The notes under the pieces were generated by a model that was not told the origin of the DNA, made no database searches, and saw nothing but the letters and a program-made list of their open reading frames with translations. Positions 32,115-43,332 of a stretch of DNA of 64,000 nucleotides are shown here, one piece after another. The DNA is from Periplaneta americana (Eukaryota > Arthropoda > Insecta > Blattodea > Blattidae). Location of the stretch: assembly GCF_040183065.1 (NCBI RefSeq), contig NC_091121.1, positions 61,350,287 to 61,414,286 of the forward strand. The letters run 5' to 3'. The position numbers were made by a program, and so were the translations under genes. Numbering within the stretch: position 1 is the first letter of the stretch; every line of letters starts with the position of its first letter.

Positions 32115-32331
32115 ATTGGTTTATTTTACGACGCTTTATCGACTGCTATGATAATTGTCTAGCGAAATAAGTCCAGGGTTCAGCGCCGAAAGTTACCTAG
32201 CATTTGTTCTTAACGAGTTGAGAAAAAATCCCAGAAAAAATCTCATCCAGGTTACTTTCCCAACTAGGATTTGAACCCGGGGCCGCTCGTTTCGCAGTCA
32301 GACATGCTAACCGTTACTTCACAGCGGTGAA
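32115..32331 (-). repeat. SINE family A, diverged copy
   Basis: Tail TTTATTTTACGACGCTTTATC, body GTCCAGGGTTCAGCGCCGAA, and head with B-box complement GGATTTGAACCC and A-box region (GCTAACCGTTACTTCAC complement). It lacks the TCTGAATGA..AATGCCGG block. Confidence 0.8.
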
Positions 32332-32381
32332 CCTGAGGATCTTGAAAAAGCCTCCTTAAACGAGGAAAGTTTAATTCTTAG

Positions 32382-32491
<110 letters not shown>

Positions 32492-33049
32492 TTACTGATA
32501 TGCGTTAATATTAATAGTAATAGTAGCAATGATAATGTTTAGCAAGTCTGACGACTGATATTAGCTATTAGACATTACGGCGTACTGTAATCTTGTCGTG
32601 CTGGCATTGTTTGCGTGCCGGTGATTTTTATTTCTCTATTTTGTAAGTCTGTATGTTCAGATATTTTACGTCTCATGGCATACAGACACACATATGGAAC
32701 TTTTTGTAGTCAAGAGAATGGTCTTTATATGTTAAGTATACTGTAATCTCTGAATTAAACTAATCTTATTATTTTGTTTATTTTGATGCATGCAAGGATT
32801 ATTTAGGTATAATACTAGTAGGTCTATTAAATAAGTCTTTAGAGCAATTCTTGTACATAGACTTAAACTGACAGTTGTTATCTGCATTTATCTATAAATA
32901 CGAGCATAAATAAAAGCCGCTGCACTGAGGAAAACATGACTTCTGCTAGAGTCCACCATTGCACACATCCTCGTGCACACGTTCACTTGCTTTCTGCCCC
33001 CGTGCCCCGAGAGCCAGTTCGGGGCAGCTCCCTTGGACACGCCTGCACT
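32492..33049. other. No gene recognised
   Basis: Contains a locally GC-rich patch (32950-33050, GTGCCCCGAGAGCCAG) that I could not assign. Confidence 0.4.
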
Positions 33050-33304
33050 AAACTTTCGCTAATCCGGCATCTCAATTATCCGGCCTTCCCCTAGTGTACT
33101 TCCCACCAATTCTACTGTAATATCGATGCCACATGTTATACCTACTGTATTACTTATACACGTCCATACTTACTGTATAATACATGTACCTACACGCGCC
33201 GGTCACGTGTGCAACGTTCTAATTTCAATTTAGAATTGCACTCTTAGTAAACCGACACTATCGCTAATTCAGCACTTCTCTGCCGGATTATCAAGAGTCA
33301 ACTG
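33050..33304 (-). mobile_element. Possible pogo/Tigger terminal fragment
   Basis: The minus strand starts CAGTTGACTCTTGATAATCC and includes GCCGGATAATTGAGATGCCG with further CGGATTAGCG. CAGTTGA..CTTGA-type ends and iterated GATAATCCGG blocks are typical of Tigger-like elements. No opposite end or transposase was found. Confidence 0.4.
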
Positions 33305-34105
33305 TACTTACTGAGATCAATGAATTAGAACAAATAATGTTGTTGAATTACACGATAAACATCATTATCTATGGCCAAGATTATATAACCCCATATTCAA
33401 AATGCACTCTAAATTTTCAACATCTTCAATAAAAAACAAAAATTTGCTTATAAATTACATTTAAATTGATTCTATATGTAAAGTATTTAGTGATCTTATT
33501 ATATACTTTTTGTTTTTATATTTTTATGTATTTATTTGGTATTTATTGTTGGTTGAACTATACCCGAACACGAACTTTCTTCATACGAGTGTTCCTGATC
33601 CTTCATATTTTATGTACTTTGGTATAAGTAAATATCAGTAACAATTAAAACACAAATTGATTAGTTTTCAGTATTTGTGATGTTCTAAGTTTCCGCTAGG
33701 CGACAACACGAAACAATAGGGATACAAGTAATACTGACAAAGAAACAGACCTGAATTGATAAATACATAAATACGCAAATAATGAAGAGATTAAGACGTA
33801 AATTACACCAAAGCTATTACGTGAAAATTATTATGCCGGGTTGAAGATGTGTGGGGATACATACTTTAATGTTTTTATTTTGTGAAGCTTATATGGCATG
33901 ACCACGAAGTATATTCAAATAAAGTCGCTGTCCATTAATTGTAACAGTTTTTAGTTCATCTCAATCTCCTAACAAAAAAGTACTTTTATGAAACGACTTG
34001 TGACTCCATACCAAAAAGTAACTTGTAATTCGTGAAATCGTTGGATGATTGAACGTGGATTGTTGAAAGACCAAATCATAGAATTATGAGTTTTACATCA
34101 TCATT
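33305..34105. other. No feature recognised
   Basis: AT-rich, nothing recognised. Confidence 0.4.
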
Positions 34106-34360
34106 GACTTAGAATTTCATTTCGTCAACCCAAAAAACGTTATCAAGCTACATGGATCAACCTGAATTTAAGGTACTTTTCGCATAGCAAAATCATTTCG
34201 TTCGAATTTATCTCTTTCCTGCAGTTCGAAAAATGACTTCGAATTGCGTTTCGTCAATCCAAAACACGCTATCATGCTACGTGGATCAACCTGAATTTAA
34301 GTTACCTTTCGCATAGCAAAATAATTTCGTTCGAATTTATCTCTTTCTTTCAATTCGAAA
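34106..34360 (+). repeat. Tandem duplication, 129-bp unit, two copies
   Basis: GACTTAGAATTTCATTTCGTC (34106) and GACTTCGAATTGCGTTTCGTC (34235) start two units that share GGATCAACCTGAATTTAAG and TTCGCATAGCAAAAT further in. Confidence 0.75.
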
Positions 34361-34394
34361 ATAAATTGCACTCTATACACCTTGCGTTGCCACT

Positions 34395-34691
34395 TTAGTA
34401 TTCGTCGTAGTGTTGTTTGTTTATCTCCAGACACCTCGCTACTTTATTGAGAGTGTTTACCCCACAGTGGTTCTTATAAACAATATTCTGTTTTTCTCGT
34501 AAAACTTCAAAAACTACTACATTTATTGTCACTGTAAGTATTCCTGATTTCTTTGCATCTGTAACACAACCAGTTTCTTCAAATTTTATACACGCTTCTG
34601 GAAAGAATTCGTAAACAATAATGGATACAAGATCGTTGAAAGAGTGCTGAAAAATGCTTCCAATATCCCTATTAACATAGAATAAGTCCAA
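34395..34691 (-). pseudogene. Possible decayed transposase N-terminus
   Basis: An open minus frame of 98 codons. Its stretch FEETGCVTDAKKSG followed by NVVVFEVLREKQNIV resembles the linker between the two helix-turn-helix halves of insect IS630/mariner-like transposases (F.ETG.V....+SGRP..VRT.ENV). The adjoining minus-strand sequence at 34130-34270 has scraps of the form F+LTKRNS. Weak resemblance only. Confidence 0.35.
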
Positions 34692-35115
34692 TATGTTCTT
34701 GTAGAGGTAATATCATTTCCTTTCACAAATAGAAATTAATAAAATAATAGTGAATCCGTTTAAATTGTCAAACTTCAAACAGGATATTACTGTGTGCACA
34801 ACAAACAACTCCATTTATTGTTTAATAAAGGTAGTGTCAGAATTTTTAAGACGGTATGGAAAATAACGAAGATAAAGGCAATTAAAATTTATCTTTACTT
34901 TTAAAATATACGATGATGTATAGTACGTATATCCTAGACACCAAGTTCCAAAATGAATTTTAATTTTTAAAATTTCTACTGCATAAAAAGTGAAAATTAT
35001 TTGTCAAATCTTGCTACCATTTTCGGTATGTACCTATGTACATAGTTTGCATTGTAGCCTACATGGTCATATTATGTTATGTGTTATATTATGTTTATGT
35101 GTACATGTATCCGTA

Positions 35116-36074
35116 TACAGAGTGATTCAGGAAGAAAGGTTCATACGTTGAGGGGTGATAGTATGGACGATTATAAAGGAAAAACATCATACGAGTATAA
35201 TCATCTGTCTTATATTGAATGGTTTCCGGGAAACAGCTATTTTAAAATAACAGCCATGAGTCTCCTTTTCTTCCTTCGTATTATTGCTTACTGCTTCAAA
35301 ATCTTTAGTGTATTGTAAATATTCATAATTTAAATATGTGTTACTATTTTATTGATTAAGACTGGTTGAGTGGAAGAGAGGATCTTATAGATTGAACTCT
35401 GCCAGCGAAAATGAAACATTCTACATTCTACACATTGATGTAGACGCAAACAAAACGACATTAGGCTATACTATTGTCTTTGTCATGTTGGCACTTGCAT
35501 GTACGCATGTGTTACCAGGATAGTTCGAGGATGTTCCGTTGGCAATGTGGACTGGTGTGTAGGGTACTTTCAACAAGATGGGCTCCCTGCACATTTCAGC
35601 CGACCAGTGCTCCAATACCACAATGGAAACTGTTGTTGGATTGGTCGCAGTGGTGTCATTTCTTGGCCACCGTGGTCACCCGACCTTATATGATTAGATT
35701 ATTGTTGTGGGGTTGGCTAAAGAACAAAGTCTACAAGCGCAAAATGGAAACAAAGACGCAACTGCTTTCTCACGTTTGAAATGCTTGTAATCAGCTCAAA
35801 TTTAGCAAAGCAGCATTTGACTACACGAGCTGCAAAGTGTATCGAGGTTGACGATGGCATTTTTGAACATATCATGTAAAGAAAAATGGGCAATTAAATA
35901 CAATATATAGGTAACGATCTCTTACTATCATCTGCACTGTTCCCGTTTCTCTTGGTTTTCTTCAAAACATTTGAGAAAAAGACTTGTGTTTATAGGTGCA
36001 TGTTTTTCCTTTGGAGTCGTTCATATTATTATACGTCCTCAACGTATGGACCTGTTTTCTTGAATCACCCTGTA
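35116..36074 (+). mobile_element. Tc1/mariner-like transposon with long inverted repeats, internally deleted
   Basis: The left end TACAGAGTGATTCAGGAAG..GTTCATACGTTGAGG and the right end (reverse complement TACAGGGTGATTCAAGAAA..GTCCATACGTTGAGG) match over about 37 bp with few differences. TA flanks both ends (35114-35115 and 36075-36076). The coding remnant at 35500-35880 lies inside. At 959 bp it is shorter than an autonomous copy. Confidence 0.8.
35500..35880 (+). pseudogene. DDE transposase C-terminal remnant
   Basis: One frame reads GYFQQDGLPAHFSRPVLQYH, then CWIGRSGVISWPPWSPDLI. This contains the second catalytic Asp (QQDG.P.HF) and the third (PP.SPDL) of the D,D(34-35)D transposases common in insects. 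After a stop an offset frame gives LLWGWLKNKVYKRK, normally contiguous with PLDFFLWG. The 5' half with the first Asp is missing. Inactive. Confidence 0.72.
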
Positions 36075-36076
36075 TA

Positions 36077-36774
36077 TAAAGTATCTACTTTATTATAGTC
36101 TATATTTTAGATAATATAACATAAAATAAAAATCTAAAACTTCAGCTTCTTATCTTTCGTAGACTTGTAATTATATAATTCCTAATTTAGTATATGTGTA
36201 TAGACAGTATGTAGGCCTTTATTAAAACGCACACATGTATGCGTAATACTTGCTGGAAAATTAACATTGAATAGGTATGTTTTATCTATTTAAAGTTAGC
36301 GTAGAGTCTATATATTCTTGTTCAGAAAAGAATAATTTCCAAACTGCACACTACTATACAAAGAGTTAAAGTACAATTTTATGTTTATCTTCAAGTGCAA
36401 GTTCTCATCATATACCTGTCACAATACTAACCTTACATAAGCTTGAGAGGGAGATCAACAAAGCAAAGCTGTGATTAGCCAGCAACGTGAGTAGGTCTAC
36501 TGTTGTATAACCTTTCTTTGCAGTAACTTTTACACGCACGCATGTTTGCCAATAGTTCGCAGAAATTGTTGTTTTATTCAATGGCGGGTACTTTTCTGTG
36601 TCATTCACCCAGGCGTCCCCATTTATGAGCAAAGTGCTGAAGCTGTAGTTCTTTTTGCCACCGTAGGCGTTGCTTGTTACACTATGAAAGACAAACTACA
36701 TAGCACTGCATGATGTTGATTAATGGAGCAATAAGAAATGTCGGTAGGGGAAATGGGTTGTACCCCTTAAAAAC
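36077..36774. other. No feature recognised
   Basis: Nothing recognised on either strand. Confidence 0.4.
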
Positions 36775-37135
36775 TATCACTAAACACAGTCGTTGTCTAT
36801 TACAAATTCTAGCTCAACCCAGTGAGATTTGAACCTGGGTTACCAGTTTGGGAAGTTGACGCTCTAGCCGTTTTTTGGGTTATTTTACGACGCTGTATCA
36901 ACATCTCAGGTTATTTAGCGTCTGAATGAAATGAAGGTGATAATGCCGGTGAAATGAGTCCGGGGTCCAGCACCGTAAGTTACCCAGCATTTGCTCGTAT
37001 TGAGTTGAGGGAAAACCCCGGAAAAAACCTCAACCAGGTAACCGACCGGGATTCGAACCCGGGCCACCTGGTTTCGCGGCCAGACGCGCTAACCGTTACT
37101 CCACAGTATGGACTCTAGCCGCTTTACTAACGATA
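36775..37135 (-). repeat. tRNA-headed SINE-like repeat, split by a SINE-A
   Basis: The minus strand shows CGGCTAGAGCGTCAACTTCC (A-box region) and GGTTCAAATCTC (B-box region), interrupted at CTCTAGCCG by the SINE-A at 36871-37112. After removing the insert and one duplicate the head is continuous. Confidence 0.5.
36871..37112 (-). repeat. SINE family A, full copy with 9-bp target duplication
   Basis: Very similar to the 13288 and 17232 copies. CTCTAGCCG at 36862-36870 is repeated at 37113-37121, inside an older tRNA-like repeat. The head has a small deletion near the B-box side (AACCGACCGGG lacks the TTGCCCC block). Confidence 0.9.
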
Positions 37136-37837
37136 ATTAGCACGAAGTATGGTGAATAAAAAAAGATAGCCTTCTCGTGGAACGGACCAAATTGTAATAA
37201 ATGTAAATTCTATATTGCGAGTAGTTCTGCTACACGAAAGAGCATTCATTCCCTAACATTCTGATCAAGCTTATATTTGCCATGCAAACATTTTCGTTAA
37301 AAAGCGAAGAGAAATATATTTACATGTGCTTTCTTTCAGTGAGTTATTTCATAAGAAATAAGTTCTCGCATGTCTGTATATACTTTCACATATTAATTTG
37401 CAGCAGAAATGGAACAATATGCTATTTATATTATCTACTGGTTGTATAACAAAAAATTCTGGCACTCATTGCCAATAAAGTGCTAACTTTCAAGGTTTAA
37501 CTAATGTACATAAACACACGCACAGAATATGCCACTAATTATTTTTATTTGAACCTATGATGGCGTAATCAAGCAGAATTAAAACAAAACTGCGGAGAAA
37601 AATATTTCCAGAAATTAATTCTTTAAACGCTACTCATGGCTCATATTACAGAATTACAATATACCTACAAACATACAAAATCAATCACACAGTTGACCGC
37701 TTAAGTAAGACTACTATTACTGCTACAGGGTCTAAAAATATATATAATCACTCCTGACTGCTGCCACATATTTCCGCGACCTCAGTTTTCTTTATTGTAA
37801 TATTGTATGTATGGAAGAGACGGATATATTGTATGAA
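37136..37837. other. No feature recognised
   Basis: AT-rich, nothing recognised. Confidence 0.4.
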
Positions 37838-38510
37838 ATGGAAATATAAAAATTGGAAATTTATCCTTTGAAGATGTGGAAAAATTCAAATATCTTGGAG
37901 CAACAGTAACAAATATAAATGACACATGAGAGCAAATTAAACGCAAAATAAATATGGGAAATGTCCATTAGTCTATTATTCGGTTGAGAAGCCATTGTCA
38001 TCCAGTCTGCTCTCAGAAAAGCTGAAAGTTACAATTTATAAAATGAGTTATATTAGCGGTTGTTCTGTATGATTGTGAAACTTGGACTCTCACTTTGAGA
38101 GAGGAACAGAGGTTAAGAGTGTTTGAGAACAAAGTGCTTAGGAAAATATTTGGGACTAAGAGGAATGAAGTTACAGGAGAATGGAGAAAGTTACACAACG
38201 CAGAACTTCACGCATTGTATTCTTCACCTGATATAATTAGGGACATTAAATCCAGATATTTAAGATAGATAGGACATGTAGCACGTATGGACGAATCCAG
38301 AAATGCATATAGAGTGTTAGTTGGGAGGCCGGAGGGAAAAACCTTTGGGGAAGCCGGGACGAAGATGGGAGGATAATATTAAAATGGATTTGAGGGAGGT
38401 AGGATATGATGGTAGAGACTGGATTAATCTTGCTGAGGATAGGGACCGATGGGGGACTTATGTGAGGGCGGCAATGAACCTCTGAGTTCCTTAAAAGCCA
38501 TAAGTAAGTA
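37838..38510 (+). pseudogene. RTE-A LINE RT C-terminus, plus copy
   Basis: The plus-strand DNA is colinear with 38878-39632 read in reverse. It encodes, with stops and shifts, FKYLGATVTNINDT, LEKLKVTIYKMSYISGCSV, CETWTLTLREEQRLRVFEN and EWRKLHNAELHALYSSPDI. It ends at CCTTAAAAGCCATAAGTAAG, the RTE-A 3' end with a minimal TAAG tail. It carries more lesions than the minus copy. Confidence 0.8.
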
Positions 38511-38798
38511 TGGAGAAGACGGATGGAAATATTCCCACATTCAGAGCTTGGTTTATATACTGTGTATACAATGCCTACACCTCTGCCACCTATCCTGAAA
38601 TATCCGTATAATGGAAGTAAATATAGCACTAGCGACACTGCGATCAGATGCAATCAAATAATGGGCGACTTGTAGCAATGAAAGGACTTCAAATTTCTTC
38701 TCCTGAGTTCGGCTAACAAAACGCCTTTCCCTGTATACTTACTACCAGGGACGTATTCAAGGGGATGAAAAGAGTTTAAGCATAATAGTTTATTACTC

Positions 38799-38800
<2 letters not shown>

Positions 38801-38844
<44 letters not shown>

Positions 38845-38877
38845 TTACTTACTCACTTACTTATTTACTTACTTACT
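38801..38877. repeat. (ATT)n plus (TTAC)n microsatellite, LINE tail
   Basis: About 14 ATT units followed by TTAC-type units ending at the RTE-A 3' end at 38878. Confidence 0.9.
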
Positions 38878-39632
38878 GGCTTTTAAGGAACCCGGAGGTT
38901 CATTGCCGCCCTCACATAAGCCCGCCATTGGTCCCTATCCTGAGCAAGATTAATCCAGTCTCTACCATCATATCCCACCTCCCTCAAATCCATTTTAATA
39001 TTATCTTCCCACCTACGTCTCGGCCTCCCTAAAGGTCTTTTTCCCTCCGGCCTCCCAACTAACACTCTATATGCATTTCTGGATTCGCCCATACGTGCCA
39101 CATGTCCTGCCCATTTCAAACGTCTGGATTTTATGTTCCTAATTATGTCAGGTGAAGAATACAATGCGTGCAGCTCTGCGTTGTGTAACTTTCTCCATTC
39201 TCCTGTAACTTCATCCCTCTTAGCCCCAAATATTTTCCTAAGAACCTTATTCTCAAACACCCTTAATCTCTGCTCCTCTCTCAAAGTGAGAGTCCAAGTT
39301 TGACAACCATACAGAACAACCGGTAATATAACTGTTTTATAAATTCTAACTTTCAGATTTTTTGACAGCAGACTAGATGACAAAAGCTTCTCAACGGAAT
39401 AATAGCACGCATTTCCCATATTTATTTTGCGTTTAATTTCCTCCCGAGTGTCATTTATATTTGTTACTGTTGCTCCAAGATATTTGAATTTTTCCACCTT
39501 TTCGAAGGATAAATCTCCAATTTTTATAGTTCCATTTCGTAGAATATTCTGGTCACGAGACATAATCATATACTTAGTCTTTCGGGATTTACTTTCAACC
39601 CTATCGCTTTACTTGCTTCAACTAGAATTTCA
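38878..39632 (-). pseudogene. RTE-A LINE RT C-terminus, best-preserved copy
   Basis: A 228-codon open frame (38883-39569) reads MIMSRDQNILRNGTIKIGDL, FKYLGATVTNINDTREEI, VILPVVLYGCQTWTLTLREE, KIFGAKRDEVTGEWRKLHN, RRLKWAGHVARMGESRNAYR, LVGRPEGKRPLGRPRRRWED, and ends LREVGYDGRDWINLAQDRDQ..LRVP. This is the complete C-terminal tail of the family. A frameshift at about 39583 separates it from the preceding GLEV-type segment, and the copy is truncated at 39632 by an (ATT)n run. Confidence 0.85.

Positions 39633-39690
<58 letters not shown>
39633..39690. repeat. (ATT)n microsatellite
   Basis: About 19 ATT units at the truncated 5' end of the RTE-A copy. Confidence 0.95.
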
Positions 39691-39693
<3 letters not shown>

Positions 39694-39860
39694 ATAAAGA
39701 CGAATGGTATTTACAGTTGAAGCAAGAAAATCAATATGTACACTATCAATGTGAACTGTAAATGATCTTCAATTTTCACGAATTTCAGCTAAATATTCCA
39801 ATTGTTATCCTTATATGGTAATCTAAAACATGGGAAATTTTTATAATTGTTACTGTCACT

Positions 39861-40020
39861 CAGTGGTGATATTAAAAAAGTTTAACAATCAGTTCTTTCA
39901 TGTGTACCTATGTTAAACATATACGGTATATTATGTACATGATAGTTTCAAATATTACCTAGAAATAATTTAGTAACCGGTTCCTCCGAACCGGTGCGAA
40001 CCGGCCGAATATCACCACTG
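39861..40020. mobile_element. Short hAT-like MITE
   Basis: CAGTGGTGATATT at 39861-39873 is the exact reverse complement of AATATCACCACTG at 40008-40020. Flanks CTGTCACT and CCGCCACT agree at 6 of 8 positions, in keeping with an eroded 8-bp hAT target duplication. CAGTG..CACTG ends are typical of hAT. Near the right end is a GAACCGGTGCGAACCGG repeat. Confidence 0.6.
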
Positions 40021-40229
40021 CCGCCACTGGCAATGAACACGGTTGATCTTCCAGGTTTTCTCTGACTCAGATAGAACTAAGTATTTTAGCCTCGTCATTA
40101 CATTGTCCTTGTAGATCCAGGTTCCTTACAAAATAAAAATAGTAAGAGTTGCCAACTAATTTTTCTCTGCTAATTCTGGAAATAATTTTGCTGATTTTAT
40201 TTATTTATTGCTATAAAGTAATACTGAAG

Positions 40230-40625
40230 GGTGAAGGTGGGACGACCCGTGAAGTAAGTGCGTCTTTTCATACAACAGAATACCATACTCGTAGCTACTA
40301 AAGTTATGACTTTCCAATGGAAATATCCAATTCATGCAGCAGAAATGAAAATTTGGAGAATGGTCAAGGAATATTCTAAAATAGACAGAATTAGAAATGA
40401 ATTCATTAGGAACAAGCTAAGCATCTCTTCTTTACAACAGAAAGTCGTTCAATACAGAAACAGATGGAATGCCTGCTTATATTAAGAATGTCCGAATCTC
40501 ACAACCTGCTACAGACTATTAAATACAAACCATCAAGATGAAGGAATCTTGGACGTCCGAGGAGATGATGGAAAGAATGTATTTCAGTTAGTTCACAGGG
40601 AGGAACTCTCCTAATCCATGAAGTA
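40230..40625 (+). pseudogene. RTE-C LINE RT C-terminus
   Basis: The plus frame contains HAAEMKIWRMVKEYSKIDRI, RNEFIRNKLSISSLQQKV and QYRNRWNACL, the usual tail of RTE-like ORF2 (EMK..R...G.+..DR.RNE.I...L.....+K...YR..W). The following sequence decays. The 3' end TCCTAATCCATGAAGTAATG is shared with 41549 and runs into a (TGA)n tail at 40624-40722. Confidence 0.75.
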
Positions 40626-40657
<32 letters not shown>

Positions 40658-40722
40658 AGTCGCAATGTTGATGATGATAGTCGCAATGATGATGATGATA
40701 ATGATAATGATGATGAAAGTCG
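40624..40722. repeat. (TGA)n-rich microsatellite, LINE tail
   Basis: TGATGATGATG runs interrupted by AGTCGCAATG, repeated twice; it directly follows the RTE-C 3' end. Confidence 0.85.
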
Positions 40723-41439
40723 CATGCTTTCGTAACATTATAGTAAATTTAAGCATTGAAACATCATTGATATCTCTTAAAATGTCTTAAAAAATAAAAT
40801 TGTCGCCATGATCTCCTTGCGATTATACGTGGGTATAGTACTACCTAATTATTCTTAATAAAATGGGAATATTATAGAAAGCGTGTTCATATTAGACTGA
40901 GGGTTTTGCATAAACCTCCAAACTGCCTGGAAACGCACTTGGAGGTCAATGCCTCTATAATTACGTAAACATCTGCTTAAGAAGGAACGTTAGTAAGCAA
41001 ATATTTCAGTTAAAAATTACCGAAACTTGATAACATAAATGCGACGTTCCCTAATTTCTAATGCATGTAATTAATCTTTTTTTATTCAGTTATTTAACCT
41101 AGCATATGGTTACTATGAGGAAATGTTCTGTGTGTACCACAAAGACCCAGGCTTAAGATAAATGTGGGGGAGTGTGAATAACAACTGGCACATTTTCCAC
41201 TGAACTCTCTATTGCAATATTACATTCAGCAACATCCTCATCATAATAAACTTTCTTTATACTGACTCCACAGTGGGATTTCATTATTTGGACCTTTAGT
41301 GGATCTTCCTTGACCCTTCTATTTTCTTTCTTCTTTTGGTTTATAGAGGAATTCAGTTAGAGTTAATCAGTTGGGCATGGTCCAATAATTTGTTTTTGTA
41401 TTTCCATATAAATAAAATTTGAACTTTTCGCATCATTTC
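40723..41439. other. No feature recognised
   Basis: Nothing recognised. Confidence 0.4.
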
Positions 41440-41515
41440 TTCATCCATCTTGTGATTTAGCAGTTTATAGTCAGTAAGTTTACCTCTAATTGAGATTCTG
41501 GCTGATATATCTATT
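41440..41515 (-). repeat. Family Q repeat fragment
   Basis: The reverse complement carries AGATATATCAGCCAGAATC followed by TCAATTAGAGGTAA. It matches the right-hand part of family Q (48375-48400 and the complement of 13100-13140). Confidence 0.45.
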
Positions 41516-41548
41516 ATTATTATTATTATTATTATCATCATCATCATC

Positions 41549-41961
41549 CTTCACGAATTAGGCCTCTCTAGACCTGTTTCGGCCCCATCTAGCAGTCTTC
41601 TTAAAGGTCTTCCTGGTCGACGATGTCCTCTAGGTTTATATTGCATCATAATTTTTGGGATTCTTGAATTTTCCATTCTTCTTACATGATCTAGCCAATT
41701 GAATTTGTATCTGCTGATTTTTTCTTCTACTGACTCTACTTCTAATTGTTCTAAAATTTCTTCATTCCTTTTTCGGTCTAAAAGAGTATATCCTGCTGTC
41801 CTCCTGAAAAATTTCATTTCCGTTGCTTTGATTCTGTTCATGTCTTTTTTCTTTAATGTCCAAATCTCGCTTCCGTATACAGTAAAAGGGAGGGTAATGC
41901 TAGTGTATTATATATTTTTATTCTTGTAGATTTTTGTACTAATTTGGCTTTTAATGTATTG

Positions 41962-41964
<3 letters not shown>
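41549..41964 (-). pseudogene. RTE-C LINE RT C-terminus, minus copy
   Basis: From 41964: NTLKAKLVQK, then IYNTLALPSLLYGSEIWTLK, KKDMNRIKATEMKFFRRTAG, then RNEEILEQLEVESVEEKISR, YKFNWLDHVRRMENSRIPK and QYKPRGHRRPGRPLRRLLDG. A frame change falls around 41850-41890. Complete RTE-type C-terminal tail with 3' end GGCCTAATTCGTGAAG and a (GATGAT)n(AAT)n tail at 41515-41548. Opposite in orientation to the 40230 copy. Confidence 0.8.
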
Positions 41965-42033
<69 letters not shown>

Positions 42034-42034
42034 G
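41965..42034. repeat. (ATT)n microsatellite
   Basis: About 23 ATT units, abutting the 5' truncation point of the RTE-C copy. Confidence 0.95.
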
Positions 42035-42764
42035 CAACAGACAGAGGAGACTGAAAAAGGTAAGTAAGGCTCTTAGGTGTTTTTGCACCATCATTTCATG
42101 TCTGTCTCTAGTACAGTAGAAACGCTTCAATCAGCGAACAGAAGTTTCACACAAAGATTGATTTGTCATCACAACTCATTTGAACGTATGTCTGTCATTA
42201 TGGGGTAGCTGGCACTGTAATTCAACAAATAGATCTGTCTAGGCGGCCTTAGCTGACATGACTCCCCTCCCTCTTCCTGCCACCTGGAGACCTTTCCATG
42301 AACAATAGAGTTGGAATTTTCAATACAGGAGACCAGGCGAACGAGGGTTACGACTTCCTGAATGTTGAGCCAACCCGTGAGACCCATGATATTCACATAG
42401 CTACTGTTATAATAAGCCATAAGGGTTCAGTAAATATGTTTCCACTTTTCTTTTAAGCCATACACCCACTCTCATTCTCAGCTCAGACTGCGAAGACAGT
42501 ACAGTTGCTAAAATTTAGCACTGCTGCTAATGTCACCCATACACAAATACATTAAGCACTATCGCACCATTTGCTACTGTTGAAGATTCCAATCTTGGAA
42601 TTTGCGGAGTGAAGTAGCGGAGTGAAGCGGGGACTCAAAAACAACAGATAACGTAGACTGGAGTTCGAGGTATTGTAGGATTGGCTTTTATATGACCGAA
42701 TCCAGAACACATGCTTACATTTGGGATTGCTTTGGCCCATTGTACACCCTTTATATGCGATGAC
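42035..42764. other. No feature recognised
   Basis: Nothing recognised. Confidence 0.4.
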
Positions 42765-43120
42765 TGTTTAAATCCCATAGGTGGCCCAGATGGCATTCGT
42801 GAATCCGGTGCTGATAGGTGGGTCATCCTACCTCAGCCCTGACAGAGCCAGATCTTATCCACAGACTAGTGGTCTGATAAGCCGCAGGGCTCGGAGCCCC
42901 AAGCCCTTCCCATATCAGCATCGGAAACCCGTACTACCTCCAAGGCATAACCACAGCTTATTCTTAACTACTGTTAGTTGATAGATGACATAAGGGTAAG
43001 ATGGAGATTGTTAGTGGAATCATAAAAGGAAACTAAAGTTCCCAGAGGGAAACCCTCCGAACGTCTGCACAATTTCCATCACCGGAATCAGACTTCCTGG
43101 ATATCGGATGACGGTAATAT
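42765..43120 (-). repeat. SINE family D body, second full-length copy
   Basis: Parallels 5507-5890: CATAGGTGGCCCAGATGG, ATTCGTGAATCC, GGTGGGTCATCCTACCTCAG, GGAGCCCCAAGCCC, CGGAAACCC, TTCTTAACTACTGTTAG, and a TGGAATCATAAAAGGAAAC block. The tRNA-like head at the right end is not clear here. Confidence 0.6.
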
Positions 43121-43332
43121 TACTACCAGTACCAACACTGCTACTGCTGCTTATTAGTAAAATAGTCCAGAGTGCTGCAGAACACATTTTTAGCTCCAGA
43201 ATACTAGCCAATTAAAGAAAGTATACTTCTGAACAGTTCATTCTCTATTTGTAACATTCTTTTACCCTTAAAACTAAAGAAAAACGGTATTTTTTAACAA
43301 TTTCAAATTAGTGTAACTCTGAAAATATCAAG

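Noticed and set aside
35079..35318. Plus ORF of 79 codons at the left end of the Tc1-like element
   Set aside because: Starts outside the element and runs through the terminal repeat; no transposase motif.
40499..40756. Minus ORF of 85 codons rich in Ile
   Set aside because: Created by the (TGA)n/(TCA)n microsatellite.
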